The notes under the pieces were generated by a model. That model saw only the letters and a list, made by a program, of their open reading frames with translations, was not told where the DNA came from and ran no database searches. From the NCBI GenBank assembly GCA_041397625.1, contig JAWKWH010000001.1:1178001-1242000 (forward strand): a stretch of 64,000 nucleotides of DNA, in the 5' to 3' direction. The stretch is from JAWKWH01 sp041397625 (GTDB lineage: Bacteria; Pseudomonadota; Alphaproteobacteria; Rhizobiales; Rhizobiaceae). Below, one piece after another: positions 1 to 9,046 of the stretch (within the stretch, counting starts at the first letter, position 1; each line of letters starts with the position of its first letter). Made by a program: the position numbers and the translations under genes.

Positions 1-903
1 GGAACGGAGAAGCGGTCGGCGGCGACGCAAACCGCCCGCTGGCTCGCTCTGGCGGCCGTTGCCGCGGTGCCGCTTCTGAGCTGGGGCATTTATTCGGTGA
101 CGGGTTCGCCTGGCCTGCCCGGTCAACCGCTCCAGGCCAGGCTTGAGAAGAACCCCGCCGAAAATACGATCGAGGAACTGATCGCTCGCGCCGAGGGGCA
201 TCTCGCCGCCAATCCCGGCGATGGCCGTGGCTGGGACGTGATCGCGCCGATCTATGTGCGGGTGCAGCGCTACGGCGATGCCGTCATTGCCTATCGAAAC
301 GCCATCCGCATCATCGGCAGCGACGCCCGGCGCCAAGCCGGACTGGGCGAGGCGCTGGCGGCGCAGAATGGCGGCGCGATCGGCGCGGACGCGCGCGAAG
401 CCTTCGAGAAGGCGCTCGCCCACGAACCGGACGACAGCAAGGCGAAGTTCTTCCTGGCCGTGGCCGATGCGCAGGCTGGAAAGCTGGACGAGGCGATTGC
501 CGCCTGGCAGGCGCTGATCGGCGATGCTCCGGAAAACTCGCCGTGGCGTGTTGCCGCATCCCGCGCTCTGGAAACGGCGATGGAAAACCGCAAGACTGCC
601 ATCGAAACCCCCTCCGAACGTGGCCCGGATGCCGGAGATATCGCGGCCGCACAGGAGATGCCGGCCGAAGATCGCGCGGCGATGATAGACACAATGGTGG
701 CCGGGCTCGCCGCCCGGCTGGAGGAAAACCCCCTTGACCGGGAAGGCTGGCAGAAGCTCATACGTTCCTATGTTGTGCTCGGCAGGCTGGGCGAGGCCAG
801 GTCGGCGTTGGCGCGCGGTCGCGACGCGCTGCAGGAAGTACCGGGCGGCGCAGACGCGCTGGAAGCCTTCGCCGCCGGGCTCGGAGTGATGGAAACGGAC
901 TGA
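1..903 (+). CDS. ccmI: Cytochrome c maturation protein CcmI (CycH), 5' end outside window
   Basis: The reading frame is open from base 1, so the N-terminus lies upstream. The first visible residues form a hydrophobic segment (about 15-35) that would be the second membrane helix of CcmI. A long periplasmic part of TPR-like helical pairs follows (repeated pattern GDGRGWDVIAPIYVRVQRYGDAVIAYRNA-type units). In the family this protein holds apocytochrome c and hands it to the CcmF/CcmH heme lyase. The ccmE, ccmF and ccmH genes follow immediately in the rhizobial cycHJKL order, which makes the call firm despite weak sequence conservation in this family. The gap to ccmE is only 3 nt, indicating one operon. 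Confidence 0.9.
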   Translation, partial: GTEKRSAATQTARWLALAAVAAVPLLSWGIYSVTGSPGLPGQPLQARLEKNPAENTIEELIARAEGHLAANPGDGRGWDVIAPIYVRVQRYGDAVIAYRNAIRIIGSDARRQAGLGEALAAQNGGAIGADAREAFEKALAHEPDDSKAKFFLAVADAQAGKLDEAIAAWQALIGDAPENSPWRVAASRALETAMENRKTAIETPSERGPDAGDIAAAQEMPAEDRAAMIDTMVAGLAARLEENPLDREGWQKLIRSYVVLGRLGEARSALARGRDALQEVPGGADALEAFAAGLGVMETD

Positions 904-906
904 AGC

Positions 907-1344
907 GTGACCAGGAAGCAGAAGAGGCTGGGCATCATCGCGGGCGGGCTTGCCTTTCTCGGCGTGGCCGCCGCGCTCGTGCTCTTCGCGTTGGGCCAGA
1001 AGACCTCCTATTTCTACATGCCCGCAGAACTCGCCGCTGCGGAACTGCCTGCCGGCCAGCGCATCCGCCTCGGCGGCCTTGTGGAAGACGGATCGGTGGT
1101 GCGCGGCCAGGGAACCGAAGTGCGCTTTGCCGTCAGCGACGGCGAGGCCAGCGTCGAGGTTGCCTATGACGGTATCCTGCCCGACCTCTTCCGCGAGGGG
1201 CAGGGCGTGGTGACCGAGGGCGTGCTGGAGGGCGACGGTTCGTTCCGTGCCGACACGGTACTTGCCAAGCACGACGAGAACTATATGCCGAAGGAAGTTG
1301 CAGACAGCCTGAAGGAAAAGGGCGTCTGGCAACATACCGAATAG
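907..1344 (+). CDS. ccmE: Cytochrome c maturation protein CcmE (CycJ), periplasmic heme chaperone
   Basis: The gene starts with GTG three bases after the ccmI stop and encodes 145 residues, the usual CcmE length. A single N-terminal membrane anchor (about residues 8-28) is followed by an OB-fold periplasmic domain. The heme-binding motif LAKHDENYMP is present, with the covalent heme ligand His122 and the axial Tyr126. CcmE takes heme from CcmC/CcmD (not in this window) and delivers it to CcmF. Downstream ccmF begins 24 nt later on the same strand. Confidence 0.96.
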   Translation: MTRKQKRLGIIAGGLAFLGVAAALVLFALGQKTSYFYMPAELAAAELPAGQRIRLGGLVEDGSVVRGQGTEVRFAVSDGEASVEVAYDGILPDLFREGQGVVTEGVLEGDGSFRADTVLAKHDENYMPKEVADSLKEKGVWQHTE

Positions 1345-1367
1345 GCCGGCATCACGGCGGGAGAGAG

Positions 1368-3350
1368 ATGGTCGAAGCCGGACATTTTGCGCTTGTTCTA
1401 GCATTTGCCCTGGCGCTGGTGCAGTCGGTGCTGCCGCTGTGGGGCGCGCGCGCCGGCAATGCCAGGCTGATGAACACCGGCGGCCCGGTGGCGGTGACCG
1501 GCTTCGCCATGACGCTGTTTGCATTCGTCGCGCTGATGACGGCCTATGCGCAATCCGACTTCTCGGTCGCAAATGTCTGGCAGAACTCCCATTCGCGCCA
1601 GCCGCTGCTTTACCGGCTTACCGGCACCTGGGGCAATCACGAGGGATCGATGCTGCTCTGGGTCTCGATCCTGACCCTTTTCGGAACGCTCGTCGCTGTT
1701 TTCGGCCGCAACCTGCCACCGTCGCTCAAGGCCAGCGTGTTGGCGGTACAAGGTTGGATCGGCGCGGCCTTCTTCGCCTTCATTCTCGTGACGTCGAACC
1801 CGTTCGCGCGCATCGAACCGGCGCCGATCGAGGGCCGCGAGCTCAATCCGGTGCTGCAGGACATCGGCCTCGCCATCCATCCGCCGCTTCTCTATCTGGG
1901 CTATGTCGGCTTTTCCATCTGCTTTTCCTTCGCCATCGCCGCGCTGATCGAGGGCCGTATCGATGCCGCCTGGGCACGCTGGGTCAGGCCGTGGACGCTG
2001 GCGGCCTGGATTTTCCTGACCGGCGGCATCGCCATGGGTTCCTACTGGGCTTACTACGAACTCGGCTGGGGCGGCTTCTGGTTCTGGGATCCCGTCGAGA
2101 ATGCCTCCTTCATGCCCTGGCTCGCCGGCACGGCGCTGCTGCACACGGCCATCGTCATGGAAAAGCGCTCGGCGCTGAAGATCTGGACCGTGCTGCTGGC
2201 GATCTTGACCTTCGCGCTGTCGCTGCTCGGCACCTTCCTGGTGCGCTCCGGCGTGCTGACCTCCGTGCATGCGTTTGCCGCCGATCCGAGCCGCGGCATC
2301 TTCATCCTCGCCATCCTCACCCTGTTCATCGGCGGCTCGCTGGCGCTGTTTGCCCTGCGTGCCGGTTCTCTTACCGCCGGCGGACTGTTCCACCCGATCT
2401 CGCGCGAGGGCGCGCTGGTGCTGAACAACCTGCTCTTGACGACCGCTACGGCGACAGTGCTGATCGGCACGCTCTACCCGCTGCTGATCGAGGCGGTGGC
2501 CGGCGACAAGATCTCGGTCGGCGCGCCGTTCTTCAACCTGACCTTCGGCCTCCTGATCCTGCCGCTGCTGTTCGCCGTGCCGTTCGGCCCGCTTCTGGCC
2601 TGGAAGCGCGGCGACCTGCTGGCGGTCGGCCAGCGGCTGATCGCCGCCTTTGCCGGCGTGCTGGCGACGGTCGCCATCATACTCATGCTTGCCGGATATG
2701 GTGGCGTGCCGGCGGCGCTTGGCATCGGCCTCGGCGCCTGGATGATCCTTGGCGCTCTCACCGACCTGGCGCTGAAATGCGGGGTGATGACCGCGCCGCC
2801 GACCGTCATGCTGCGCCGGCTTGCGGGCCTGCCGCGTTCGATGGTGGGCACCGCTCTCGCCCATGCCGGGCTCGGCGTCACGGTGATCGGCATCGTCGCC
2901 GTAACCGCCTTCCAAACCGAAACCATCGTCACCATGAAGCCGGGCGACACGATCGCGGTTTCGCACTATTCGCTGCGGTTCGACGGGCTCGAGCCGGCCA
3001 ACGGACCGAACTTCACCGAAGAGCGCGGCACGTTCACCCTGATCGGTCAGGGTGGCGATGTCGCGACCATCATCTCCGCAAAACGCCTCTACGCCGCGCG
3101 GGGCATGCCGACCACGGAGGCGGGCATCAAAACGCTCGGCGTCAGCCAGGTCTATATCTCGATAGGCGATCCGACCGACGATGGCGGCCTCGTCGTGCGC
3201 GCCTGGTGGAAGCCGGCCGTGATACTGATCTGGCTCGGCGCGCTGGTGATGATGGCAGGCGGAACGCTGTCGCTTGCCGACCGGCGCCTGCGTGTCGGCG
3301 CGCCGGCCCGCCGCAGGCGACAGGCCGCCGCGCCGGAACCGGCCGAATGA
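1368..3350 (+). CDS. ccmF: Cytochrome c heme lyase subunit CcmF (CycK)
   Basis: This is a 660-residue polytopic inner-membrane protein. It carries the tryptophan-rich WWD heme-handling motif WGGFWFWDPVENASFMPW (about residues 234-251), the conserved GTWGNHEGS segment before it, and the C-terminal periplasmic domain typical of CcmF. CcmF transfers heme from holo-CcmE to the CXXCH motif of apocytochrome c. A GAGAGAG ribosome-binding sequence precedes the ATG. The stop overlaps the start of ccmH (ATGA), so the two are translationally coupled. Confidence 0.97.
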   Translation: MVEAGHFALVLAFALALVQSVLPLWGARAGNARLMNTGGPVAVTGFAMTLFAFVALMTAYAQSDFSVANVWQNSHSRQPLLYRLTGTWGNHEGSMLLWVSILTLFGTLVAVFGRNLPPSLKASVLAVQGWIGAAFFAFILVTSNPFARIEPAPIEGRELNPVLQDIGLAIHPPLLYLGYVGFSICFSFAIAALIEGRIDAAWARWVRPWTLAAWIFLTGGIAMGSYWAYYELGWGGFWFWDPVENASFMPWLAGTALLHTAIVMEKRSALKIWTVLLAILTFALSLLGTFLVRSGVLTSVHAFAADPSRGIFILAILTLFIGGSLALFALRAGSLTAGGLFHPISREGALVLNNLLLTTATATVLIGTLYPLLIEAVAGDKISVGAPFFNLTFGLLILPLLFAVPFGPLLAWKRGDLLAVGQRLIAAFAGVLATVAIILMLAGYGGVPAALGIGLGAWMILGALTDLALKCGVMTAPPTVMLRRLAGLPRSMVGTALAHAGLGVTVIGIVAVTAFQTETIVTMKPGDTIAVSHYSLRFDGLEPANGPNFTEERGTFTLIGQGGDVATIISAKRLYAARGMPTTEAGIKTLGVSQVYISIGDPTDDGGLVVRAWWKPAVILIWLGALVMMAGGTLSLADRRLRVGAPARRRRQAAAPEPAE

Positions 3351-3817
3351 GGCGCTTTGCCGCGATCCTGATACTGTTTGCCGCAATGGCCGCGACGCCG
3401 GCCCGCGCCGTCCTGCCCGACGAAGTTCTTTCCGATCCCGCGCTCGAAGAGCGCGCGCGCGCGATCTCGGCCGGCCTGCGCTGCCTTGTCTGCCAGAACC
3501 AGTCGATCGACGATTCGGACGCGGCGCTTGCCCGCGACCTTCGCGTGCTGGTGCGCCAGCGCCTGCTTGCCGGCGATACCGATGAAGAGGTGGTCGCCTT
3601 CATCGTCGCCCGCTACGGCGAGTTCGTGCTGCTCAAGCCGAGCTTCAGCGCCCGCAACGCGATCCTGTGGGCAGCGCCGTTTCTCATTCTCGCGATCGGC
3701 GCCACGGCGCTTTTCGTGTCGGTTCGAAACCGGCGCCGCACCGCGCCCGAACGGTTGAGCACGGAAGAACAAGCCGAGCTCGACAAAATTTTACGTTCCC
3801 GTGATCCCGATAGCTGA
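3347..3817 (+). CDS. ccmH: Cytochrome c maturation thioredoxin-like protein CcmH (CycL)
   Basis: The start is the ATG overlapping the ccmF stop by 4 nt. The same frame stays open far upstream inside ccmF, but that is not coding. The 156-residue product has a signal peptide (cleavage near residue 21, PARA-VLPDE). The family redox motif LRCLVCQNQ holds Cys46 and Cys49, and one C-terminal membrane helix (about 103-122) is followed by a basic cytoplasmic tail. CcmH reduces the apocytochrome disulfide before heme ligation. It is the last gene of the ccm operon. Confidence 0.96.
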   Translation: MRRFAAILILFAAMAATPARAVLPDEVLSDPALEERARAISAGLRCLVCQNQSIDDSDAALARDLRVLVRQRLLAGDTDEEVVAFIVARYGEFVLLKPSFSARNAILWAAPFLILAIGATALFVSVRNRRRTAPERLSTEEQAELDKILRSRDPDS

Positions 3818-3856
3818 TAACAGCCGGCGGTCTCTGAAACGCCGGAGGTGACGTCG

Positions 3857-5083
3857 ATGCAGGGAACCGTCCAGAAACTGGAATTCGACGGCCATTCGGG
3901 CGCCAGGCTCGCCGCGCGGCTCGACATTCCCGCAGGCCCGGTGCGCGCCTATGCGCTGTTCGCCCACTGCTTCACCTGCTCCAAGGACATTCTTGCCGCA
4001 CGCCGGATCGCCGCCGCGCTGTCGCGCTCGGGCATCGCGGTCCTGCGCTTCGACTTCACCGGCCTCGGCTCCTCGCAAGGCGAGTTCGCGTCGACCAACT
4101 TCTCGTCGAATGTCGCCGACCTTCTGTCGGCGGTGCGGCACTTGCGCGAGAACTTCGCCGCGCCTGAAATCCTGATCGGCCATTCGCTTGGCGGCGCGGC
4201 CGTGCTTGCCGCCGCCGGCAAGGTGCCGGAGGCAAGGGCCGTCGTCACGATCGGCGCGCCGGCTGATACCGGGCACGTGCTGCACAATTTCGGCTCCTCC
4301 ATCGACGAGATCGAACGCCGGGGCGAAGCCGAAGTCGACCTTGGCGGGCGCACGTTTCGGATTCAAAAACAGTTCGTTGCCGATGTTCGCGCAACCAATC
4401 TCAAGACCGCAATCGCGTCGATGAAGAAGCCGCTTCTGGTTCTGCACGCGCCGCTGGACCAGACCGTCGGTATCGACAATGCCTCGCAGATTTTCCTTGC
4501 CGCCAAGCACCCGAAGAGCTTCGTTTCGCTGGACACGGCAGACCACCTGCTGACCAAGGCCGAAGATGCCGGCTTCGCCGCCGACATCATCGCCGGCTGG
4601 GCGTCGCGCTATGTCGCGCACGACAGGCCGCAGGGCGAAGAGAAGTTCGAACACGTGCTTGTAACCGAGACCGGCGAGGGCAAGTTCCAGAACGCCGTCC
4701 TCGCCGGCAGGCACCGGCTCTTCGCCGACGAGCCGGTTTCGTTCGGCGGGCTCGATTCCGGTCCCAGTCCCTACGACTTCCTGTCGATGGCGCTGGGCGC
4801 CTGCACCTCGATGACGCTGCGCATGTATGCCCGCTTCAAGAAGGTCGAACTGGGTCGCGTCAGCGTCAATGTCTCGCACGCCAAGATTCATGCCAGCGAC
4901 TGCGTTGAATGCACCGAGGCGGAGCGTGCCGGCGACGGCAGGATCGACCGTTTCGAGCGGGTCATCACCATTGACGGTGACGTCCCCGAGGCGCTGGCCG
5001 GCAAAATCGAGGAGATTGCCGACAAATGCCCGGTTCACAAAACGCTGGAAAGCGTTGCCAAGATCAAGACCGTGGTGCGGTGA
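3857..5083 (+). CDS. Bifunctional alpha/beta hydrolase - OsmC family fusion protein
   Basis: The 408-residue protein joins two domains. The N-terminal half (about 1-250) is an alpha/beta hydrolase with the nucleophile elbow GHSLGG, Ser110 being the presumed nucleophile. The C-terminal half (about 260-408) is an OsmC/Ohr-type domain with the two expected cysteine sites, in SDCVECTE and in KCPVHKTL. OsmC domains reduce organic peroxides with thiols; the hydrolase substrate is unknown. I chose ATG 3857 rather than GTG 3848, because the GGAGGTG ribosome-binding site at 3844-3850 would overlap the GTG. The fused form is known in alphaproteobacteria. Confidence 0.9.
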   Translation: MQGTVQKLEFDGHSGARLAARLDIPAGPVRAYALFAHCFTCSKDILAARRIAAALSRSGIAVLRFDFTGLGSSQGEFASTNFSSNVADLLSAVRHLRENFAAPEILIGHSLGGAAVLAAAGKVPEARAVVTIGAPADTGHVLHNFGSSIDEIERRGEAEVDLGGRTFRIQKQFVADVRATNLKTAIASMKKPLLVLHAPLDQTVGIDNASQIFLAAKHPKSFVSLDTADHLLTKAEDAGFAADIIAGWASRYVAHDRPQGEEKFEHVLVTETGEGKFQNAVLAGRHRLFADEPVSFGGLDSGPSPYDFLSMALGACTSMTLRMYARFKKVELGRVSVNVSHAKIHASDCVECTEAERAGDGRIDRFERVITIDGDVPEALAGKIEEIADKCPVHKTLESVAKIKTVVR

Positions 5084-5085
5084 AC

Positions 5086-5113
5086 GCCGGTTCAAGTCCC
5101 GCCAACATTACCA
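5086..5113 (+). other. Possible tRNA 3'-end fragment (T-arm plus acceptor/CCA)
   Basis: Immediately after the hydrolase-OsmC stop, the sequence reads like the last part of a tRNA. There is a 5-nt half stem (5086-5090), a TTCAAGT loop (5091-5097), a second half stem (5098-5102, one C:C mismatch), seven acceptor-like bases (5103-5109), a discriminator A and CCA (5111-5113). No D-arm or anticodon arm lies upstream, where the coding sequence occupies the space. Such fragments are left as attachment sites by integrating elements, but a chance match is possible. Confidence 0.25.
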
Positions 5114-5245
5114 AAAATTCATCTGCCAGACAGCGCCGCGTAATCCATTGGCGCCTATATCATCTGCTTGAATCGGCGGCGGCCCGTCCGCACCAGCCGG
5201 TCGGAATTTCGCATACGAGAACATCATCGAGAGGAACTAACCCAG

Positions 5246-6772
5246 ATGAACCAAGATCCCTCAACGAAAAACCGTCTCTCCAGGCGCCTGACGGCTGGCG
5301 CCGCAGCGATCGCCATTCTTGCCGCAGCCGGCTTCGGCGCCGTCACCGCCGGCACCGTGCCGGTGCTGGCGGACGCCGTGCGCGTCGAAGCTCCGGCCGC
5401 GCCCGGTTTTGCCGACGTGGTCGAGAAGGTTTCGCCGGCCGTGGTCAGCGTGCGCGTGACCGCCAAGCTGGAACCGGCCGCCGATGACGGCCTTTCCTTC
5501 AACTTCAACATGCCCGGTTTCGAAGACCTGCCGGACGACCATCCGCTGAAGCGCTTCTTCCGCGAATTCCGCGGCGAGCGGGGTCCCGAATTCGGTCCTC
5601 GCGGCCGTCGCGGCGGTCCGAGCGGCCCGCGTCCGGTTTCGCAGGGTTCCGGCTTCTTCATTTCCGGCGACGGCTATCTGGTGACCAACAATCACGTGGT
5701 CGAGGGCGGCGGCGCTTTCACCGTGGTCATGGACGACGGCAAGGAACTCGATGCCAAGCTGATCGGCACCGATCCGCGCACCGACCTGGCCGTGCTCAAG
5801 GTCGAGGGCGACCGCGATTTCACCTATGTCGCCTTCGCCGATGACGCCAAGGTGCGTGTCGGCGACTGGGTGGTTGCCGTCGGCAATCCGTTCGGCCTCG
5901 GCGGCACGGTGACCGCCGGTATCGTTTCGGCGCGGGGCCGCGACATCGGCGCCGGACCCTATGACGATTTCCTGCAGATCGATGCGGCGGTGAACCGCGG
6001 CAATTCGGGCGGTCCTGCCTTCAACCTCAGCGGCGAGGTCGTCGGCATCAACACGGCGATCTTCTCGCCGTCCGGCGGCAATGTCGGCATTGCGTTCGCA
6101 ATCCCCGCCTCGGTCGCCAAGGACGTGGTCAACGACCTGATCGACGATGGCGCGGTCAAGCGCGGCTGGCTCGGCGTCTCGATCCAGCCGGTCACGCCGG
6201 ATATCGCCGATTCGCTCGGTCTCGACGGCACCGACGGTGCGCTGGTGAGCGATGCGCCGACCGATGGTCCGGCCCACGCCGCCGGTATCGGCGCCGGCGA
6301 CGTGATCGTCTCGGTCAACGACAACAAGATCGCTTCGCCGAAGGAGCTGGCCAAGCGCATCGGCTCGATCACGCCAGGCACCGGAGTTGAGATCGGCCTG
6401 TGGCGCAAGGGCAAGACCGAAACGGTCTCGGTCGAGCTCGGCACGCTGCCGGGCATCGAGAAGCGCGCCTCGCTGACCGAGCCCGACAAGAAGGAAGCCG
6501 ACGTGGTGCAGGGCTTCGGCCTGACCGTCGCGCCCGCCGAGGACGGCGAAGGCGTGGTGGTGACCAATGTCGACACTGAAGGCGAAGCGGCGAGCCGCGG
6601 CATCCAGGTCGGCGACACCATCGTCTCGGTCAATTCCGAGCCGGTTTCGAGCGCCGACGACATCGCCGAAACCGTCAAGGCGGCGACGGATGCGGGGCGC
6701 AAGGCGGTGCTGTTCCAGCTCCGCCGTGATGACGCCAACCGCTTTGTCGCGCTGCCGGTGGCACGCGGATAG
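5246..6772 (+). CDS. degP: DegP/HtrA-type periplasmic serine protease (Do family)
   Basis: The ATG at 5246 follows a GAGAGGAAC ribosome-binding site; the frame remains open upstream but lacks family homology there. The 508-residue product has a signal peptide, then a trypsin-like domain with the triad His150 (TNNHVVEGG), Asp180 (DPRTDLAVLK) and Ser254 (NRGNSGGPA). Two C-terminal PDZ domains lie at about 290-380 and 410-505. A Gly/Arg-rich insert (about 110-130) in the LA-loop region is typical. It degrades or refolds misfolded envelope proteins. The order ccmH-degP-response regulator-kinase-glnE is conserved in rhizobia. Confidence 0.96.
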   Translation: MNQDPSTKNRLSRRLTAGAAAIAILAAAGFGAVTAGTVPVLADAVRVEAPAAPGFADVVEKVSPAVVSVRVTAKLEPAADDGLSFNFNMPGFEDLPDDHPLKRFFREFRGERGPEFGPRGRRGGPSGPRPVSQGSGFFISGDGYLVTNNHVVEGGGAFTVVMDDGKELDAKLIGTDPRTDLAVLKVEGDRDFTYVAFADDAKVRVGDWVVAVGNPFGLGGTVTAGIVSARGRDIGAGPYDDFLQIDAAVNRGNSGGPAFNLSGEVVGINTAIFSPSGGNVGIAFAIPASVAKDVVNDLIDDGAVKRGWLGVSIQPVTPDIADSLGLDGTDGALVSDAPTDGPAHAAGIGAGDVIVSVNDNKIASPKELAKRIGSITPGTGVEIGLWRKGKTETVSVELGTLPGIEKRASLTEPDKKEADVVQGFGLTVAPAEDGEGVVVTNVDTEGEAASRGIQVGDTIVSVNSEPVSSADDIAETVKAATDAGRKAVLFQLRRDDANRFVALPVARG

Positions 6773-6802
6773 CGGTGCGCGAAATACGGGTCATGGATTC
6801 CG

Positions 6803-6833
6803 CCGGCGGCCGCATACACCCCCGGGCCGCCGG
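6803..6833 (+). terminator. GC-rich stem-loop downstream of degP
   Basis: Perfect 9-bp arms CCGGCGGCC (6803-6811) and GGCCGCCGG (6825-6833) enclose a 13-nt loop, 30 nt after the degP stop. There is no T tract, so it would act as a transcript-end stabiliser rather than a classic intrinsic terminator. Confidence 0.4.
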
Positions 6834-6882
6834 CCGGAACGAGACCCGGAACCGGAAACTCCGTCTGCAGTCCTCCGGTTCA

Positions 6883-6913
6883 GCGGCAGCGGATTCCCAT
6901 GATCCGCTGCCGC
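6883..6913 (+). terminator. Perfect 12-bp stem-loop between degP and the response regulator
   Basis: Arms GCGGCAGCGGAT (6883-6894) and ATCCGCTGCCGC (6902-6913) pair perfectly around a 7-nt loop and are followed by GTTTACATT. The position, 110 nt after degP and 47 nt before the regulator gene, fits a degP terminator or a leader structure for the two-component operon. Confidence 0.55.
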
Positions 6914-6960
6914 GTTTACATTATGATGCACCGGTCTTGAGTTGAACGACGTCCTGGCAG

Positions 6961-7635
6961 ATGAAGATCCTTGTCATAGAAGACGACCGCGAAGCGGCAA
7001 GCTACCTGGAAAAGGCCTTTGCCGAGGCCGGACATACCGCCCATGTGGCGGGTGACGGCGAGACCGGTTTTGCGCTCGCCGACGCCGGCGACTATGACGT
7101 GCTTGTGGTCGACCGCATGTTGCCGCGCCGCGACGGGCTGTCGGTGGTCGCCGGCCTGCGCGCCCGCGGCAAGGAGACCCCGGTGCTCATCCTCTCGGCG
7201 CTGGGCGAGGTCGACGACCGGGTGACCGGCCTGAAGGCCGGCGGCGACGACTACCTGACCAAGCCCTATGCCTTCCGCGAGCTGCTTGCCCGTGTCGAAG
7301 TGTTGGCGCGCCGGGCAACCGCCCAGGAGGCCGAGACGATCTACCGGACCGGCGATCTGGAGCTCGACCGGCTGTCACACTCGGCCCGCCGCGCCGGCAA
7401 GGACATCGCGTTGCAGCCGCGCGAATTCCGCCTGCTCGAATATCTGATGCGCCATGCCGGCCAGGTGGTCACGCGCACCATGCTGTTGGAAAATGTCTGG
7501 GAGTATCATTTCGATCCGCAGACCAACGTTATCGACGTTCACGTTTCGCGCCTGCGCGGCAAAATCGAGAAGGGCTTCGACAAGCCGATCCTGCATACCA
7601 TCCGCGGCGCCGGCTACATGCTCAAGGCGGACTGA
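6961..7635 (+). CDS. OmpR/PhoB-family response regulator
   Basis: The 224-residue protein has a receiver domain (1-115) with the acidic pocket at residues 8-9, phospho-acceptor Asp51 (VVDRMLP) and conserved Lys101 (YLTKPYA). A winged-helix DNA-binding domain follows (about 128-222, ending in IRGAGYML). It forms an operon with the histidine kinase 7 nt downstream, its presumed phosphodonor. The neighbouring degP suggests an envelope-stress role, but that is inference. Gene order argues against calling it feuP, which lies elsewhere in Sinorhizobium as far as I recall. Confidence 0.93.
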   Translation: MKILVIEDDREAASYLEKAFAEAGHTAHVAGDGETGFALADAGDYDVLVVDRMLPRRDGLSVVAGLRARGKETPVLILSALGEVDDRVTGLKAGGDDYLTKPYAFRELLARVEVLARRATAQEAETIYRTGDLELDRLSHSARRAGKDIALQPREFRLLEYLMRHAGQVVTRTMLLENVWEYHFDPQTNVIDVHVSRLRGKIEKGFDKPILHTIRGAGYMLKAD

Positions 7636-7642
7636 CCAGCCC

Positions 7643-9046
7643 ATGGCCGCGATTCCCGCGATCATGAAGACGACGGCGGCGCGCCTGTCGGCGCTCTACC
7701 TGATCCTGTTCACGCTCTGCGCGGTGGCTTTGGTTTTCTACATGACCTCGCTGTCGCTGCGCATCTTCACCTCGCAGACCCAGGCCTCCGTTGCCGAGGA
7801 GGTCGAGGATCTCGCCCGCATCTACCGTCGCGGCGGATTGCCCGCGCTGGTGCGCCTGGTGGACCGCCGGTCGCGCCAGCCCGGTGCCTATCTCTACCTG
7901 ATCGCCGATCCGAATGGCCGCATCCTGGCCGGAAACGTCGAGGAACTGGAACCGGGCGTGCTGGAGAATGACGGCTGGACGCAACGGCCTTTCTGGTACG
8001 ACCGTTTCGGCGAAACCGGCGGTATCGAGCGCAATCACCACGCCATCGCCCAGATCATCCGCCTGCCGAACCAGATGATCCTGCTGGTCGGCCGCGATCT
8101 CGGCGAGCCGGAGCGTTTCCGCCAGGTCGTGCGACGGGCGCTGATGTTCGCGCTCGGCGTCATGGCCATCGGCGGCTTCCTGATCTGGTTCTTCGTCGGC
8201 CGCCGGGCGCTGAAGCGGATCGACGGCGTGACCGACGCCAGCCGGCGCATCATGGCCGGCGACCTGTCGGGCCGGCTGCCGGTCTCCGGCGCCGGCGACG
8301 AGTTCGACCGCCTGTCGCAGAACCTGAACGCGATGCTGGAGCGCATCGCCAGTCTCAACGAGGGTCTGAAGCAGGTTTCCGACAACATCGCCCACGATCT
8401 GAAGACACCGCTGACACGGCTGCGCAACCGCGCCGAAGACGCATTGTCGGGCCGGAAGAAGACCGCCGAGTACCGCGACGCGCTGGAAGGCACGATCGCC
8501 GAGGCCGACCAACTGATCCGCACCTTCAACGCGATCCTGATGATCTCCCGGCTGGAGGCCGGATATTCGGCGGAACCGACCGCCGAGGTCGATCTCGATG
8601 CGATCCTTGCCGATGTGGTCGAACTCTACGAACCGGTGGCCGAGGACGCCTCGGTGAAGCTGACGGTGGAATCGCCGGGCAGGACGACCGTCAAGGGCAA
8701 CCGCGAACTGATCGGCCAGGCCTTGTCCAACATTCTCGACAATGCCATCAAATACTCGGCCGGCAACGGCGAGGGTCCCATGGCGACGCTGAAGCTCGAA
8801 CGCAGGGGAGATGAGGTTTTGCTGAGCGTTGCCGACAACGGGCCGGGTATTGCCGAAGCCGACCGCGAGCGCGCCACCGAGCGCTTCGTGCGGCTCGAGG
8901 AAAGCCGCTCGCAGCCGGGATCGGGCATAGGGCTGGCGCTGGCCAAGGCGGTCATGCATTTCCATGGCGGGCGGCTCGAACTCGCCGGCGCGGACAACGG
9001 CCTGACGGTAACCATGGCGTTTCCAACCGGGGCGGGCGACGCATGA
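7643..9046 (+). CDS. HAMP-domain sensor histidine kinase, partner of the preceding regulator
   Basis: The start at ATG 7643 gives 467 residues (ATG 7664 is an alternative). Two membrane helices (about 15-37 and 165-187) flank a periplasmic sensor region. Next come a HAMP domain, the HisKA motif NIAHDLKTPLTRLRNR with the phosphorylated His, and an ATPase domain with N box NILDNAIKYS, G1 box VADNGPGI and G2 box GSGIGLALAKA. Its stop overlaps the glnE start (ATGA), coupling the two. The ligand is unknown. Confidence 0.94.
   Translation: MAAIPAIMKTTAARLSALYLILFTLCAVALVFYMTSLSLRIFTSQTQASVAEEVEDLARIYRRGGLPALVRLVDRRSRQPGAYLYLIADPNGRILAGNVEELEPGVLENDGWTQRPFWYDRFGETGGIERNHHAIAQIIRLPNQMILLVGRDLGEPERFRQVVRRALMFALGVMAIGGFLIWFFVGRRALKRIDGVTDASRRIMAGDLSGRLPVSGAGDEFDRLSQNLNAMLERIASLNEGLKQVSDNIAHDLKTPLTRLRNRAEDALSGRKKTAEYRDALEGTIAEADQLIRTFNAILMISRLEAGYSAEPTAEVDLDAILADVVELYEPVAEDASVKLTVESPGRTTVKGNRELIGQALSNILDNAIKYSAGNGEGPMATLKLERRGDEVLLSVADNGPGIAEADRERATERFVRLEESRSQPGSGIGLALAKAVMHFHGGRLELAGADNGLTVTMAFPTGAGDA

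Noticed and set aside
1398..3386. Very long minus-strand open frame opposite ccmF
   Set aside because: It is an antisense shadow of ccmF in GC-rich DNA, with His/Arg/Gln-rich low-complexity translation and no family motifs.
6961..9046. Naming the two-component system FeuP/FeuQ
   Set aside because: The position after degP and before glnE matches a different rhizobial pair, and no FeuPQ-specific neighbour such as feuN is present.
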